Shown here: positions 18,458 through 26,590 of the stretch, piece after piece
Position numbering within the stretch: position 1 is the first letter of the stretch
How the letters are laid out: every line of letters begins with the position of its first letter
Assembly (NCBI RefSeq): GCF_040436315.1
Contig: NZ_AP031572.1
Coordinates: 2,542,001 to 2,606,000, forward strand
Length of the DNA: 64,000 bases
Origin: Synechocystis sp. LKSZ1
GTDB taxonomy: Bacteria; Cyanobacteriota; Cyanobacteriia; Cyanobacteriales; Microcystaceae
Reading direction: 5' to 3'
The notes under the pieces: generated by a model
The model's input: only the letters and a program-made list of their open reading frames with translations
Databases searched by the model: none
What the model was told of the DNA's origin: nothing
Translations under genes and position numbers: made by a program

Positions 18458-19480
18458 TCAACAATTTACCACTAACTCTCTTAGCCAGTGTACATAACTT
18501 ATTTTTTCACACATAAATGCCTGTAAATACCGTAGCTTATCTAATAAAGATTCCCCAAACTCTTTCGGAATTCTTACCAATCTCAACATTAAATATCCAA
18601 TCAGGCAACTATAAATCTGAATCTCTATTCCGTTTGTATTTTTAGTGATTAGCCTGTCCAACTTTAAGTGCATTTTTAAGAACTTCCATAATAGTTCTAT
18701 TTGCCAACGCAATCGATAAAACTCAGCTATCTCTTCATTACTTATTCCTCCCTCTCCCTCTTCTGGTAAATTTGTTGCCAACCTAAACTCTGTTCTTTCT
18801 TCTCTATCACTAAATACTACTACTCTTCCTTCTAGCTTTTCCTTCCCACTTCCTATTTCATACTTTCCATTTTCCAGCATATTTAAGCTTATATTGTTCT
18901 TTGTTCTTAACACAAAGTAACGCTCTTTCTCTTCTTGCAGTTTTGCTATTCTTGCTAGACTACAAAATCCTCTATCCATTATCCCAACTCCATTCTCTGG
19001 CGTTGCTTCTATCGTTTCATTCCCATATTTACTATCATGCCCTTGACCAAAATTAATTACTATTCCTCCTGGGGCTCCTGTGTCTAAATTAATCCCACTA
19101 AATAGTTTTACCTGATGATGTCCTTGTCTCCATAATAATTTGCTCGTTAACGATATCACTGTTGAGTCCAGTGGAAACAAAACCAGTTCCCTTTTTTCTG
19201 GTTCTCGAGAGACTTCTACTTCTTTTTTTAGCTTTTTTAATATTTCTTTAAAAACCTTTGGGTTTCGCTTTTTACTTGCTTTTGAGAAGGTCGATATATC
19301 TACTGACTCTCCTCTCGCGTTTAATCTCTTGAATTGACTTCTCATGCTTGTTTGGCTTTGGTCTAGCACGAAACTTAGCCAAATTGAGACAAACTTAAAG
19401 GTGTCCAGTTCTGGATAATCCTTTTTGGGCAAGTGACCCAGATGCTTTTGCACAACTTGAGGAAAGTTTGATATAATCAT
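18458..19480 (-). CDS. IS4-family DDE transposase
   Basis: A 340-residue transposase with an intact catalytic triad: D105 in FPLDSTVIS, D169 in GIMDRGFCS and E262 in the perfect IS4 YREK pattern (Y255, R258, E262, K269 in YRLRWQIELLWKFLK). Length is normal for compact cyanobacterial IS4 members with a helical N-terminal domain containing a paired RGESVDISTFSKAS segment. No frameshift is visible, so the element may be active. Its stop lies about 100 bp after the giant helicase gene, on the opposite strand. It is a marker for past mobility at this locus, though it may equally be a later insertion into already foreign DNA. Confidence 0.9.
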   Translation of the reverse strand: MIISNFPQVVQKHLGHLPKKDYPELDTFKFVSIWLSFVLDQSQTSMRSQFKRLNARGESVDISTFSKASKKRNPKVFKEILKKLKKEVEVSREPEKRELVLFPLDSTVISLTSKLLWRQGHHQVKLFSGINLDTGAPGGIVINFGQGHDSKYGNETIEATPENGVGIMDRGFCSLARIAKLQEEKERYFVLRTKNNISLNMLENGKYEIGSGKEKLEGRVVVFSDREERTEFRLATNLPEEGEGGISNEEIAEFYRLRWQIELLWKFLKMHLKLDRLITKNTNGIEIQIYSCLIGYLMLRLVRIPKEFGESLLDKLRYLQAFMCEKISYVHWLRELVVNC

Positions 19481-19501
19481 ATTCAGTTATTTTGATTTTG
19501 T

Positions 19502-19527
19502 GCCCCTAATTATACAAGTTTAGGGGC
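19502..19527. repeat. Inverted repeat (8-bp stem) upstream of transposase gene
   Basis: GCCCCTAA and TTAGGGGC pair over 8 bp around a 10-base loop, 22 bp before the transposase start. It could be a hairpin limiting translation from external transcripts, or a terminator facing either way; on the plus strand a short T-containing tract follows. Confidence 0.5.
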
Positions 19528-19676
19528 TTTACCTTTTTGATTTTCTTCTAACATTCAACACTTCTGGATTTATTGAGTATTAGTTTATTAAAATTGGATA
19601 AAGCAAAAATACTAAATTAATAACATTTAGTTCTCTCTATTTTTGACAAATTTCTTATTATTATCCTTCCTTTGGA

Positions 19677-19701
19677 AAACCAGCACCAAGCTTTCTGGTT
19701 T
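19677..19701 (-). terminator. Weak terminator-like hairpin after the small membrane protein gene
   Basis: On the minus strand AAACCAG and CTGGTTT form a 7-bp stem overlapping the stop codon at 19700, followed by a short run of T. The T tract is short, so this is tentative. Confidence 0.3.
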
Positions 19702-20002
19702 ACTGAGCATCTTGGCTGACAGGGCCTTGGAAAAGCTCCATTAAACCGATGGTTCCCACAAAGAAGGTATAAACGCCGATACTCAGTGGTGATCTTCCCT
19801 TAGAAGGAGCGTACACTGCGGCAATCAGGCTCTCGAGAGCATGACCGATTAGCGCCACCCTCCCCAGATAAAAAACCAACGACCAAGCGGGGAACAGGGA
19901 GCCTTGAAGTATAACATTCCCCAGCTCTAACCCCAGTGCTCCAGTAATCAAGGCACTAGAAAAGACCTTAACTAGACGACTAAGACGCTCTCCAATTTTC
20001 AT
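19700..20002 (-). CDS. Small membrane protein, unrecognised
   Basis: A 100-residue protein with three hydrophobic segments (about residues 10-30, 36-62 and 73-92) and few charged residues. The N-terminus is MKIGERLSRLVKVFSSALIT. I recognise no family. It begins 20 nt after the cupin gene stop on the same strand, suggesting co-expression. Composition is host-like, so it marks the right edge of the AT-rich island. Confidence 0.65.
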   Translation of the reverse strand: MKIGERLSRLVKVFSSALITGALGLELGNVILQGSLFPAWSLVFYLGRVALIGHALESLIAAVYAPSKGRSPLSIGVYTFFVGTIGLMELFQGPVSQDAQ

Positions 20003-20022
20003 GAGTGAATCCTTGTGTTGTC

Positions 20023-20313
20023 CTACTCGCCAAAGCAGTAATGCTTACGAACGGCCTCGTGAATCGTCCAGGTGCAGGACAGGCCTGCTGAAAAGGTCAC
20101 TAAATCTCCTTTGCCAAAGGTCACCGTTTCTGAGTCTGTGGTCACGCTTACCTGGCCTGCCAGTAGGTAACAGGTTTCCTTTTCTTCGTAGTACCAGGGA
20201 AACTCCGAGGCCTCCTTTGTCCAGATGGGCCAGCTCCGAACCCCCAGAGCGGTGAGCTTTTTTTGACTAGGTTGGCTATCAATGTGAATTTTGAGTTCGG
20301 TTTGAGCAGTCAT
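20023..20313 (-). CDS. Cupin-domain protein (DUF861 / cupin_3 type)
   Basis: A 96-residue single-cupin protein of the (S)-ureidoglycine aminohydrolase-like cupin_3 group. Visible family segments are WPIWTKEASEFPWYYEEKET, CYLLAGQVSVTTDS, VTFGKGDLVTFSAGLSCTW and the closing VRKHYCFG. The protein is the size of the many stand-alone cyanobacterial members, whose substrates are not established. An AGGAG lies just before the ATG. The small membrane protein gene follows after 20 nt. Confidence 0.85.
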   Translation of the reverse strand: MTAQTELKIHIDSQPSQKKLTALGVRSWPIWTKEASEFPWYYEEKETCYLLAGQVSVTTDSETVTFGKGDLVTFSAGLSCTWTIHEAVRKHYCFGE

Positions 20314-20539
20314 AGGAGATGATAAAGGGAATTTTCCATCAGTATATCCCCAAAGCTTCAGACCACGGGACTAGTCATTTGACAATGGATTTAGCGCTGA
20401 AACCTCTACTAAAAAAGAATTTGAATTCCCTACTTTCCTCTGACTCAAAAACCTGCTCCTATCCAGGGTCACAGATAAGTGTCAATGGATAACTAGGGAG
20501 ACGCCGCGACTCTTCATGCTTTGTCAAGTTACCCGCTGA

Positions 20540-21667
20540 TCAAATTCCTTTAAATCCCATTTGGGTCTCGATCGCTTGCTCGGCTTGAGCAGATGTAACC
20601 CTCGTCATGGCAAGTCTACGAAGGGTTTGGGAATAGACGCCTACCTGACTAAGAACCAGACCCAGAAAAATGATACTGCCACCGACAAATTGGGCATGAG
20701 TGGGAATTTCTCCCAAAATCCAATAGGCGGCCAGAATACCTGCGATTGGAGTAAAAGAGCCAATCACTGATGCTGTAGAAACCGATGAGGCCCGTAATCC
20801 CACGATCCAGAAAGATTGGCCTACCACCACAATAATGACACCGTATAATAGCATCCACTCCCACAGAAAGGGGGAGAAGACCCCTATAAAATGAGTGCGG
20901 CCATACAGCACTAAGGCCACCACAAAAAAGATCAGGGTTCCCAGACCTGTCCGCACCGTACTGTAGAGGCCAAGTGGCACTCTCGCTAATCGCTGTTTAC
21001 CAATGATAGTTGAAATGGATAAGGTAATTGCTCCCAACACAGCCCATAACTCACCCAGGCTGAGGTGAAATCCCCCCATGGGCATCAGAGGGGCTGGAGT
21101 AGGTTGAAGCAGGATGGTAATGGCAACTCCTATGAACGCCGCGATCGCCCCCGCAACGTCCCAGCCCTTCACCTGTTCGCCTAGTAGCCAGATCGACAAC
21201 GCCAGGGTAAGCGGTGGTTCTAAGCGCCCCACCAGAACCACATTGGTCACTGGAGTTAAGGCTAATGCCTGGAAGATTAGGCCAGGAGCCAGGGCACCTG
21301 ATAGAACTGCAACCATCGCTAAAGCGATCCATTCTCGCCGGGATAATCGTGCTAGGGTTCTCCGGTTCCACTGATGTTTGTGAATTATCAGTAGCACCAG
21401 CAAGGCACACAGATTGCCGACAAACAAAACATTGCACAGGGAGATCGGATTTTGTCCGCCCACAAAGTTATGAGCACCAATTTCTGTAATCTTGCGGGTC
21501 ACGGCACTGGAAGCTCCAAAGATCAGAACAGCTAGCCAAAGATAAAACTGCCCAGGAATACGGTTGATGAGATGTATCAATTTTGGTTTCCATTCAATTA
21601 GTTTCCCTAGCGAGTAGGGCCTCGGAAACGGAGCTTTACTCGCCAAGGGTTGAGTCTGAGTTTCCAT
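20540..21667 (-). CDS. EamA/DMT-family transporter
   Basis: A 375-residue protein with ten hydrophobic segments arranged as two EamA repeats; the first starts near FYLWLAVLIFGASSAVTRK and the second near LGELWAVLGAITLSISTIIG. Drug/metabolite transporters of this type export amino acids or other metabolites; the substrate is unknown. The first roughly 45 residues are soluble and lie partly inside a 31-bp direct repeat, whose second copy also contains the annotated ATG at 21667. An alternative start such as the TTG near 21584 would remove that extension, so the N-terminus is uncertain. A HIP1 palindrome lies inside the gene near 21141. Confidence 0.85.
   Translation of the reverse strand: METQTQPLASKAPFPRPYSLGKLIEWKPKLIHLINRIPGQFYLWLAVLIFGASSAVTRKITEIGAHNFVGGQNPISLCNVLFVGNLCALLVLLIIHKHQWNRRTLARLSRREWIALAMVAVLSGALAPGLIFQALALTPVTNVVLVGRLEPPLTLALSIWLLGEQVKGWDVAGAIAAFIGVAITILLQPTPAPLMPMGGFHLSLGELWAVLGAITLSISTIIGKQRLARVPLGLYSTVRTGLGTLIFFVVALVLYGRTHFIGVFSPFLWEWMLLYGVIIVVVGQSFWIVGLRASSVSTASVIGSFTPIAGILAAYWILGEIPTHAQFVGGSIIFLGLVLSQVGVYSQTLRRLAMTRVTSAQAEQAIETQMGFKGI
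21587..21617. repeat. 31-bp direct repeat, copy A
   Basis: Identical over 31 bp to copy B at 21661-21691; it ends in TTCCCTAGCGAGTAG. It lies within the 5' part of the EamA transporter frame. Confidence 0.85.
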
Positions 21668-21691
21668 TCAATTAGTTTCCCTAGCGAGTAG
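21661..21691. repeat. 31-bp direct repeat, copy B
   Basis: Second exact copy, 74 bp from copy A. It contains the annotated ATG of the EamA transporter (21665-21667). The 74-bp offset is not a multiple of three, so the two copies are read in different frames. Confidence 0.85.
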
Positions 21692-21718
21692 AGAGGTTGA
21701 AATTGAACTGAAGACAAT

Positions 21719-22363
21719 TTAGGGAGATAGTCGATCGATCGTCCATGGGGAACTCCCGCTTGCCGCAGCACGATACAAAAAGCGATCGTGTAGGCGGTTG
21801 GAGCGTCCTTGCCAAAACTCAAAGCTTTGGGGAATCACTCGATATCCACCCCAAAAGGGGGGCAACGGCACTTCGCCCTGAGCAAATTTCTCCCGCATTT
21901 TCTCAAACTGGACTTCTAGCAACTGACGGGAAGAAATCACTTGGCTTTGCTGAGAACACCATGCCCCAAGCTGACTACCCCGAGGACGAGACAGAAAATA
22001 GGTTAAAGATTCCCCGGTAGAAACTGGGATGGCGATGCCGGTAATAATCACCTGTCGTTCCAGCGCCCACCAGGGAAAAAGTAGACACACCTGGGGGTTG
22101 TGGTGAATATGTTGGGCTTTGCGGCTCTCGTAATTGGTAAAAAAGACAAAGCCCTGGCGATCGAAATATTTAAGTAAAACAGTCCGCTGCATGGGCATTC
22201 CCTGGGCATCCACAGTAGCTAAAATCATGCCATTAGGTTCTAGCAGGTTAGCTTGAGTGGCTTGCTGAAACCACTGCTCAAATTGATCAAAGGGATCCGA
22301 CTGAAGGCTCGATCGGGTGAGCCCAGTTTTACTATAATCACGACGTAACGCACTTAAATCCAT
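21719..22363 (-). CDS. pdxH: Pyridoxamine/pyridoxine 5'-phosphate oxidase
   Basis: A 214-residue flavoenzyme that oxidises PNP or PMP to pyridoxal 5'-phosphate. Family segments are [15 protein letters not shown] at the N-terminus, [40 protein letters not shown] for FMN binding, [19 protein letters not shown], and the C-terminal [16 protein letters not shown] that contacts substrate. Length is typical. The EamA transporter starts 52 bp after its stop on the same strand. The repeat copy C sits directly upstream of its start codon. Confidence 0.95.
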   Translation of the reverse strand: MDLSALRRDYSKTGLTRSSLQSDPFDQFEQWFQQATQANLLEPNGMILATVDAQGMPMQRTVLLKYFDRQGFVFFTNYESRKAQHIHHNPQVCLLFPWWALERQVIITGIAIPVSTGESLTYFLSRPRGSQLGAWCSQQSQVISSRQLLEVQFEKMREKFAQGEVPLPPFWGGYRVIPQSFEFWQGRSNRLHDRFLYRAAASGSSPWTIDRLSP

Positions 22364-22777
22364 ATGTTTTCATTCTATTCGTTTCCCTAACTAGTACAGC
22401 GAATGGCGTGTGAGTCTGGTGTGCTCAGAAAAGCTGAAAAGCCTACTCACTCGTTGATTTGCTGTCCCCAACGGATGTCGTAACTGCTGTACCGTAAGCC
22501 TAATTAGGCTTATTATGTTAGTCCTGACCGGTAATTAAGGCCCCAATCCTCAGGCCACGGACTCGACTAACGGCTGGTATTGACTCAGACGTTCTAGCCA
22601 GGGCCAAAGGTAGCCATGGATTCACTAAAAACCTGAGTGCGCTAGAGAAAACGTTGACCTAACTTGGTTAATCTAGACTACCCAACGGGAGCCCGGATAA
22701 ACGCTGAGAGAAGGGCCTTAAGCCAACTTCCCAAGGAATATAGTACATAAACCAGACGCAGGACTCGGCCTTTGGCT
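22364..22777. other. Intergenic region, about 410 bp, with a 16-bp perfect palindrome
   Basis: No credible gene was found on either strand, and no tRNA, SRP RNA, tmRNA or RNase P motifs were recognised. It contains repeat copy C at its left end and a perfect 16-bp palindrome AAGCCTAATTAGGCTT at 22496-22511. It should hold the promoter of pdxH and the 3' end of the GAF/PAS gene transcript. Confidence 0.5.
22367..22396. repeat. Diverged third copy of the repeat
   Basis: A related sequence with core TTTCCCTAACTAGTA lies directly upstream of the pdxH start, at the same position relative to an ATG as copy B. Confidence 0.6.
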
Positions 22778-23761
22778 CTAAACCACCGTTTTAGGCAGAC
22801 TAGGCAGAGGATGCAGGATGCAGAGGATACGGAGAACCCGGCCCTGCCCATCACAGATGGGACTACACCACCCTTGATAATTCAGACCATGGAGTTTAAA
22901 GTTGACTGCTTCAACGCCTTGGCCAGTCAGGGCTTCGTTAATGGCAGTGAGTAAATTAGGGGCAATGGCGTACAGGTCGAAGACGGAACGCCCCAGGCTC
23001 TCTTCTAGGGAAACACCTAGATTGGGAAAGGCCAGGCCCCCGCAGACTAAAAAGTTCCCCTGATTATCCAACACCCAAAGAATACCGGGAAAATTGAGAA
23101 TTAATTGGCCAAAGAGCTCGTCCCGAGTCCGCAATTCATCTTCAACCTGCTTGCGCTCCGTATAAACTTTGGCCGTATTCAATACCAGGGCAATCAGCTC
23201 GGCGGTTTTTTCCATGCCGTGGGCTATCCCTTCATTAAATTGGCCCGGTAACGGGTGCATCAGGGTCATGACCCCCAATAAAACTCCACCCCAAAAGATG
23301 GGAATCCCCAGGGCCGAGCGAACTTCGTAGGGTTCATCGGGAAGCTTCAGCCAGCGAAAATCTTTGAGGGTATCTGTTACTAGGCCCGTTTGGCGATTTT
23401 CCTTGACCCAACCCGCTAATCCCTTATCCAACACCTGGCCCAGAATTTCTTCCCGTTGGACACGGGTTGTGGCCCCCCGAGCCAGAATACTTTCGGTGAC
23501 ATGGCCCTGGGAATCGAGGAGAAATAAACTCCCCTGGGCCGCTTGGGTCTGCTTAATCGCCGCTTCCAGGGTCTTCTGGAGAGTGGCTTTCACAATTAGC
23601 CAGCCAGCGGAGGTACTGGCCAAAGAAACAAAGTTTTTCAGAATCTGATTATGAACCGTGAGCATCGCCGTTTCGGCTCGGAGCGTTTCTAGCTCTTGGC
23701 GGTGGTGGTGGATGCTCTGGAGAAGTTCATCCGGGGATTGGGAATCAATACTCATTTTCAA
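22778..23761 (-). CDS. GAF-PAS sensory protein without output domain
   Basis: A 327-residue cytoplasmic protein. An N-terminal helical stretch (about 10-50) leads to a GAF domain (about 55-205; SLFLLDSQGHVTESILAR, GWVKENRQTGLVTDTL, SALGIPIFWGGVLLGVMTL). A short helix with ERKQVEDELRTRDELFGQLI links to a PAS-like domain (about 220-315; ILWVLDNQGNFLVCGG, LHGLNYQGWCSPI). There is no kinase, GGDEF, HTH or other output domain and the C-terminus is complete. It probably modulates a partner kinase or cyclase encoded elsewhere. A second candidate start is two codons in. Confidence 0.85.
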   Translation of the reverse strand: MKMSIDSQSPDELLQSIHHHRQELETLRAETAMLTVHNQILKNFVSLASTSAGWLIVKATLQKTLEAAIKQTQAAQGSLFLLDSQGHVTESILARGATTRVQREEILGQVLDKGLAGWVKENRQTGLVTDTLKDFRWLKLPDEPYEVRSALGIPIFWGGVLLGVMTLMHPLPGQFNEGIAHGMEKTAELIALVLNTAKVYTERKQVEDELRTRDELFGQLILNFPGILWVLDNQGNFLVCGGLAFPNLGVSLEESLGRSVFDLYAIAPNLLTAINEALTGQGVEAVNFKLHGLNYQGWCSPICDGQGRVLRILCILHPLPSLPKTVV

Positions 23762-23864
23762 TAATGGTTAGGAATTTATAACGTATCAGAGACTTTTTGA
23801 GAAGGGCCGGTGGGCGGGCTAAATCTTCCGGAGTGGAAGAATAGAAGGTCTTCCCAATAACAAC

Positions 23865-25052
23865 TTAGATAGTTGTCTTGGCGAGATCCTGTAGCGTTGC
23901 TTGGATCTGGTGGGCAATGGCCAAAGACCCACCGCTAGGGCCAAGCCGTTCTACCCCATTCTCCCGACAGCGAGCCAAGTAGGCGGGATTATCTAGAATT
24001 GTCAGTATTTTAGCGACAGCTTTGTCCACGAGGCCCACTTCTTGGGGATGTTTGCCCACCATCGTAACGGAAAGCCCCAGCAGACGCATTTGAGCTTCCG
24101 CAAAAGCGTAGGTAAATTGAGGGCCATGGCCCGGAATTTGCAGGACGGGTTTACCGAGTCCCACCGCTTGTTCTACGGCCGTTCCCGCCATCCCCAACAC
24201 CAAGTCACAACGGTGAACAATATCGGCAAAGGCCTGCCAATGACAGCTTACCCGACAAAGCCCTTTGCATAACTGCTGGTTCTCGAAGATCCAACCGAGA
24301 CGATCCGCCAAGGCTTGGAGATCCGCTGGCGTAATCACTGACACAAGGGCAATGGCAAAGTGACTGGGCCGAACGTCTGTCAACCGTTCACACAGGGGCA
24401 AGAGTAATTCAAGATTATTGATCGCCTCGGGCAGACGACTACCGGGGAGAAGGGCAATGAGGGGCCGACCCGGTTCTTGCGGTAGGACAATGCCTTTCGG
24501 GGTGAGGGCATCCATCACCGGATAGCCGAGACATTGGGCCTGATGCAGTCCCCTGGCCTGGAGGTCTTGGGCTGTAAACGAGTCGCGGGTTAGAATTTGC
24601 ACACAGCGGGATGAACGCAAGCACCAGAGGGTCAGGACTGGAATCCGTAATCGGCCCTCGTAGTAGCTAGAGGTCGAAACCAAAAAAACAATAAAGGGCC
24701 TGCCGCTAAAATAAGCAAAGGCAATGGGAACAATATCCCCCACCGCCACCAGCAGGTCTAAGCGATGGCGGACGCGCAGAAGGGCCTGGAGTTGTTGTAG
24801 AAGAAGGCCCAAAAGTCCCGACGAAATGTCCTTGATCCAGTTCAAAGGACTGGTATAAATAATGCCACCGGAGGGCAGACTCCGGGTCGGTGCAATCAGA
24901 GGAATTTGCTGGTTACGATAGGCTTGGCCTTCCCCCACCAAAGGTAGGCCCTGGATGACAATCTGGGGCTCAAGTTGCTGCAAGGCCGAGATAATCAGGC
25001 CGGCATTGAGGTCTTCGCCGTGGCCATTACTCAAAAATAAAACGTTGCGCAC
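23865..25052 (-). CDS. Lipid-A-disaccharide-synthase-related protein
   Basis: A 395-residue GT-B-fold protein beginning MRNVLFLSNGHGEDLNAGLI, the signature of the cyanobacterial and plant family named lipid-A-disaccharide-synthase-related (as in TIGR03492). Nucleotide-sugar-binding features are LIALLPGSRLPEAINNLELL and the later LVLGMAGTAVEQAVGLGKPV. Cyanobacteria lack the standard lipid A pathway in most cases, so the acceptor is unknown; a membrane-lipid glycosyl transfer is inference. It is monocistronic here, 146 bp from lexA on the same strand. Confidence 0.88.
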   Translation of the reverse strand: MRNVLFLSNGHGEDLNAGLIISALQQLEPQIVIQGLPLVGEGQAYRNQQIPLIAPTRSLPSGGIIYTSPLNWIKDISSGLLGLLLQQLQALLRVRHRLDLLVAVGDIVPIAFAYFSGRPFIVFLVSTSSYYEGRLRIPVLTLWCLRSSRCVQILTRDSFTAQDLQARGLHQAQCLGYPVMDALTPKGIVLPQEPGRPLIALLPGSRLPEAINNLELLLPLCERLTDVRPSHFAIALVSVITPADLQALADRLGWIFENQQLCKGLCRVSCHWQAFADIVHRCDLVLGMAGTAVEQAVGLGKPVLQIPGHGPQFTYAFAEAQMRLLGLSVTMVGKHPQEVGLVDKAVAKILTILDNPAYLARCRENGVERLGPSGGSLAIAHQIQATLQDLAKTTI

Positions 25053-25198
25053 ACAACTCCTGATTATTTTATCCTTTAAGTATTGGGCGCAAAACAGAGG
25101 AGAGAGTGGCCTGACTCCCAGACCATCTTCTCATCCATGACAAAGAACAAGACTCAGTTCTATTCCCTGAAAGACTTGGTTACTCCGGCAATCACCGA

Positions 25199-25813
25199 CT
25201 ACTCTTCGGCTTGGTAATTGCGCCATACCCCAATCAAAATGCCTTGAATTTCTACTTGATTGGCCTTGAGTTCTAAAACTTTTTTGTTGGAGGTCATGGG
25301 CTTTAGCAACACATTATCCCCCTCTTGGTAGTAGCGCTTGAGGGTTGTTCCTTCCTCTTCGACACGCACGGCCACCAGTTCTCCATCAGCAATGGTTTCT
25401 TCTCCGCTGACGGAACGCAGAATCAGCATATCGCCATCGGCCACGAGGTCATCCTCCAGGCTATCGCCACAAACCTTAAGGGCATAGACATGGTTGAGCT
25501 TGAGCAGATGACTGAGATCTAGTTTTTCTACATCCTCGGTGGTGGGCTCTACAATTTCCCCGTTGGTTAATTCCCCTAAAACCGGCAGGCCTTTGGGCTT
25601 ATGGTGCAGGATCCGAAGCGTACGCGCCTTACCGTCTGTCCAATCAATGTAACCTTTGTTGCGGAGGCGCTCCAGACGACTTTGGATCGGGGCCGGAGAC
25701 CGCAGATTCATGGCTCGCATCATCTGACGAATAGAGGGGGCATGCTGGGTTTCCTCAATGTACTTTACTAACCAGTCGTAAAGCTCTTGTTGGGCGCGGG
25801 TCAGAGATTCCAT
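25199..25813 (-). CDS. lexA: LexA-family repressor with altered cleavage bond
   Basis: A 204-residue protein with the LexA winged helix (MESLTRAQQELYDWLVKYIE, then SIRQMMRAMNLRSPAPIQSR) and the S24 peptidase fold. The Ser-Lys dyad is present as S118 in VCGDSLEDDLVADGD and K159 in GTTLKRYYQEGD. The bond cut in classical LexA (Ala84-Gly85) reads N84-G85 here within LGELTNGEIVEP. Some cyanobacterial LexA proteins are known to lack features needed for RecA-driven self-cleavage and to regulate carbon, redox or motility genes rather than an SOS response. This one retains the dyad but not the Ala, so cleavability is open. Confidence 0.95.
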   Translation of the reverse strand: MESLTRAQQELYDWLVKYIEETQHAPSIRQMMRAMNLRSPAPIQSRLERLRNKGYIDWTDGKARTLRILHHKPKGLPVLGELTNGEIVEPTTEDVEKLDLSHLLKLNHVYALKVCGDSLEDDLVADGDMLILRSVSGEETIADGELVAVRVEEEGTTLKRYYQEGDNVLLKPMTSNKKVLELKANQVEIQGILIGVWRNYQAEE

Positions 25814-25939
25814 AGTGAGTCGCTCCTGCTTGTGTTCTTTAGCACTGCTGACCTATTTTAGCGTACTCCCCCTTTTTTCAGAACCCTCGTACTAAAAAAT
25901 TAAGTTTTGTAACAGGCCCTGAGGTAGCCGGCTCATTTT

Positions 25940-26575
25940 TCAGGTTTTGAGCGACCGCAGGCAATGAAGCCAATGATGCAAGCGGTCACCGTTGAGACGA
26001 TAGCTAAGGGGGTGGGCAATCAGGCGAGCCGTACTTTCAAATAGCACCTCAATTTCGATCAGGCCATTTTCCTTAAGCGTCCGGCCGGTAGAGACGAGAT
26101 CCACGATGGCCTCGGACATGCCGGTGATAGGGCCAAGTTCCACGGAGCCGTAGAGGGGCACGATTTCCACCGGCAGGTCTAGACGACGAAAATGCTCTTG
26201 GGCACAGTGGACAAATTTCGAGGCGACTTTGCTGTGGGGAGGCAGGTCGATGGAACGCCGGTAGGGACTCGCTTCGGGCACGGCCACCGACAGGCGACAC
26301 TGGCCAAACTGGAGGTCGCTAAGGTGGGCCACGCTGGGGCTTTTTTCCAGGAGAACATCGTAACCCACGACCCCGAGTTGGGCCTGTCCGTACTCGACGT
26401 AAACTGGTACATCATGGGTTCTCACCAGGAGCGCTTTTGCGGTTCCAGTGGGGTCGATAATCTGGAGTTGACGATTCTGGGGGTCGAGAAAGGCGCTGAA
26501 GTCTAGGCCAATGGCCTGGAAGCGTTGGATACTATCGCGGAGCAAGGCCCCCTTGGGTAAAGCAATGGTAAGCAT
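25940..26575 (-). CDS. hisG: ATP phosphoribosyltransferase, short form
   Basis: A 211-residue catalytic subunit for the first step of histidine synthesis (ATP plus PRPP). It is the short HisG form without the C-terminal regulatory domain, so it needs HisZ, which is not in this window. It begins [19 protein letters not shown]; the PRPP loop is in [20 protein letters not shown]. It starts 15 nt after the glmU stop on the same strand, suggesting co-transcription. Confidence 0.96.
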   Translation of the reverse strand: MLTIALPKGALLRDSIQRFQAIGLDFSAFLDPQNRQLQIIDPTGTAKALLVRTHDVPVYVEYGQAQLGVVGYDVLLEKSPSVAHLSDLQFGQCRLSVAVPEASPYRRSIDLPPHSKVASKFVHCAQEHFRRLDLPVEIVPLYGSVELGPITGMSEAIVDLVSTGRTLKENGLIEIEVLFESTARLIAHPLSYRLNGDRLHHWLHCLRSLKT

Positions 26576-26590
26576 GATAGAACCGTAGGA

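Larger units (their letters stand above)
18442..19533 (-). mobile_element. IS4-family insertion sequence (boundaries approximate)
   Basis: The element carries one transposase gene. Imperfect inverted repeats flank it: CTGTAAAAGCCC at 18442-18453 and the complement of GGTAAAGCCCC at 19522-19532. I could not identify a target-site duplication, so the ends may be off by some bases. Just upstream of the transposase gene is a hairpin, GCCCCTAA (19502-19509) with TTAGGGGC (19520-19527), of a kind that can shield transposase genes from read-through expression. Confidence 0.5.

Noticed and set aside
20314-20539. Small gene between the cupin and EamA transporter genes
   Set aside because: No frame with a plausible start, ribosome site and protein-like composition.
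22364-22777. Structural RNA gene (SRP RNA, tmRNA, RNase P) in the gene-free stretch
   Set aside because: None of the conserved core motifs of these RNAs could be recognised on either strand.
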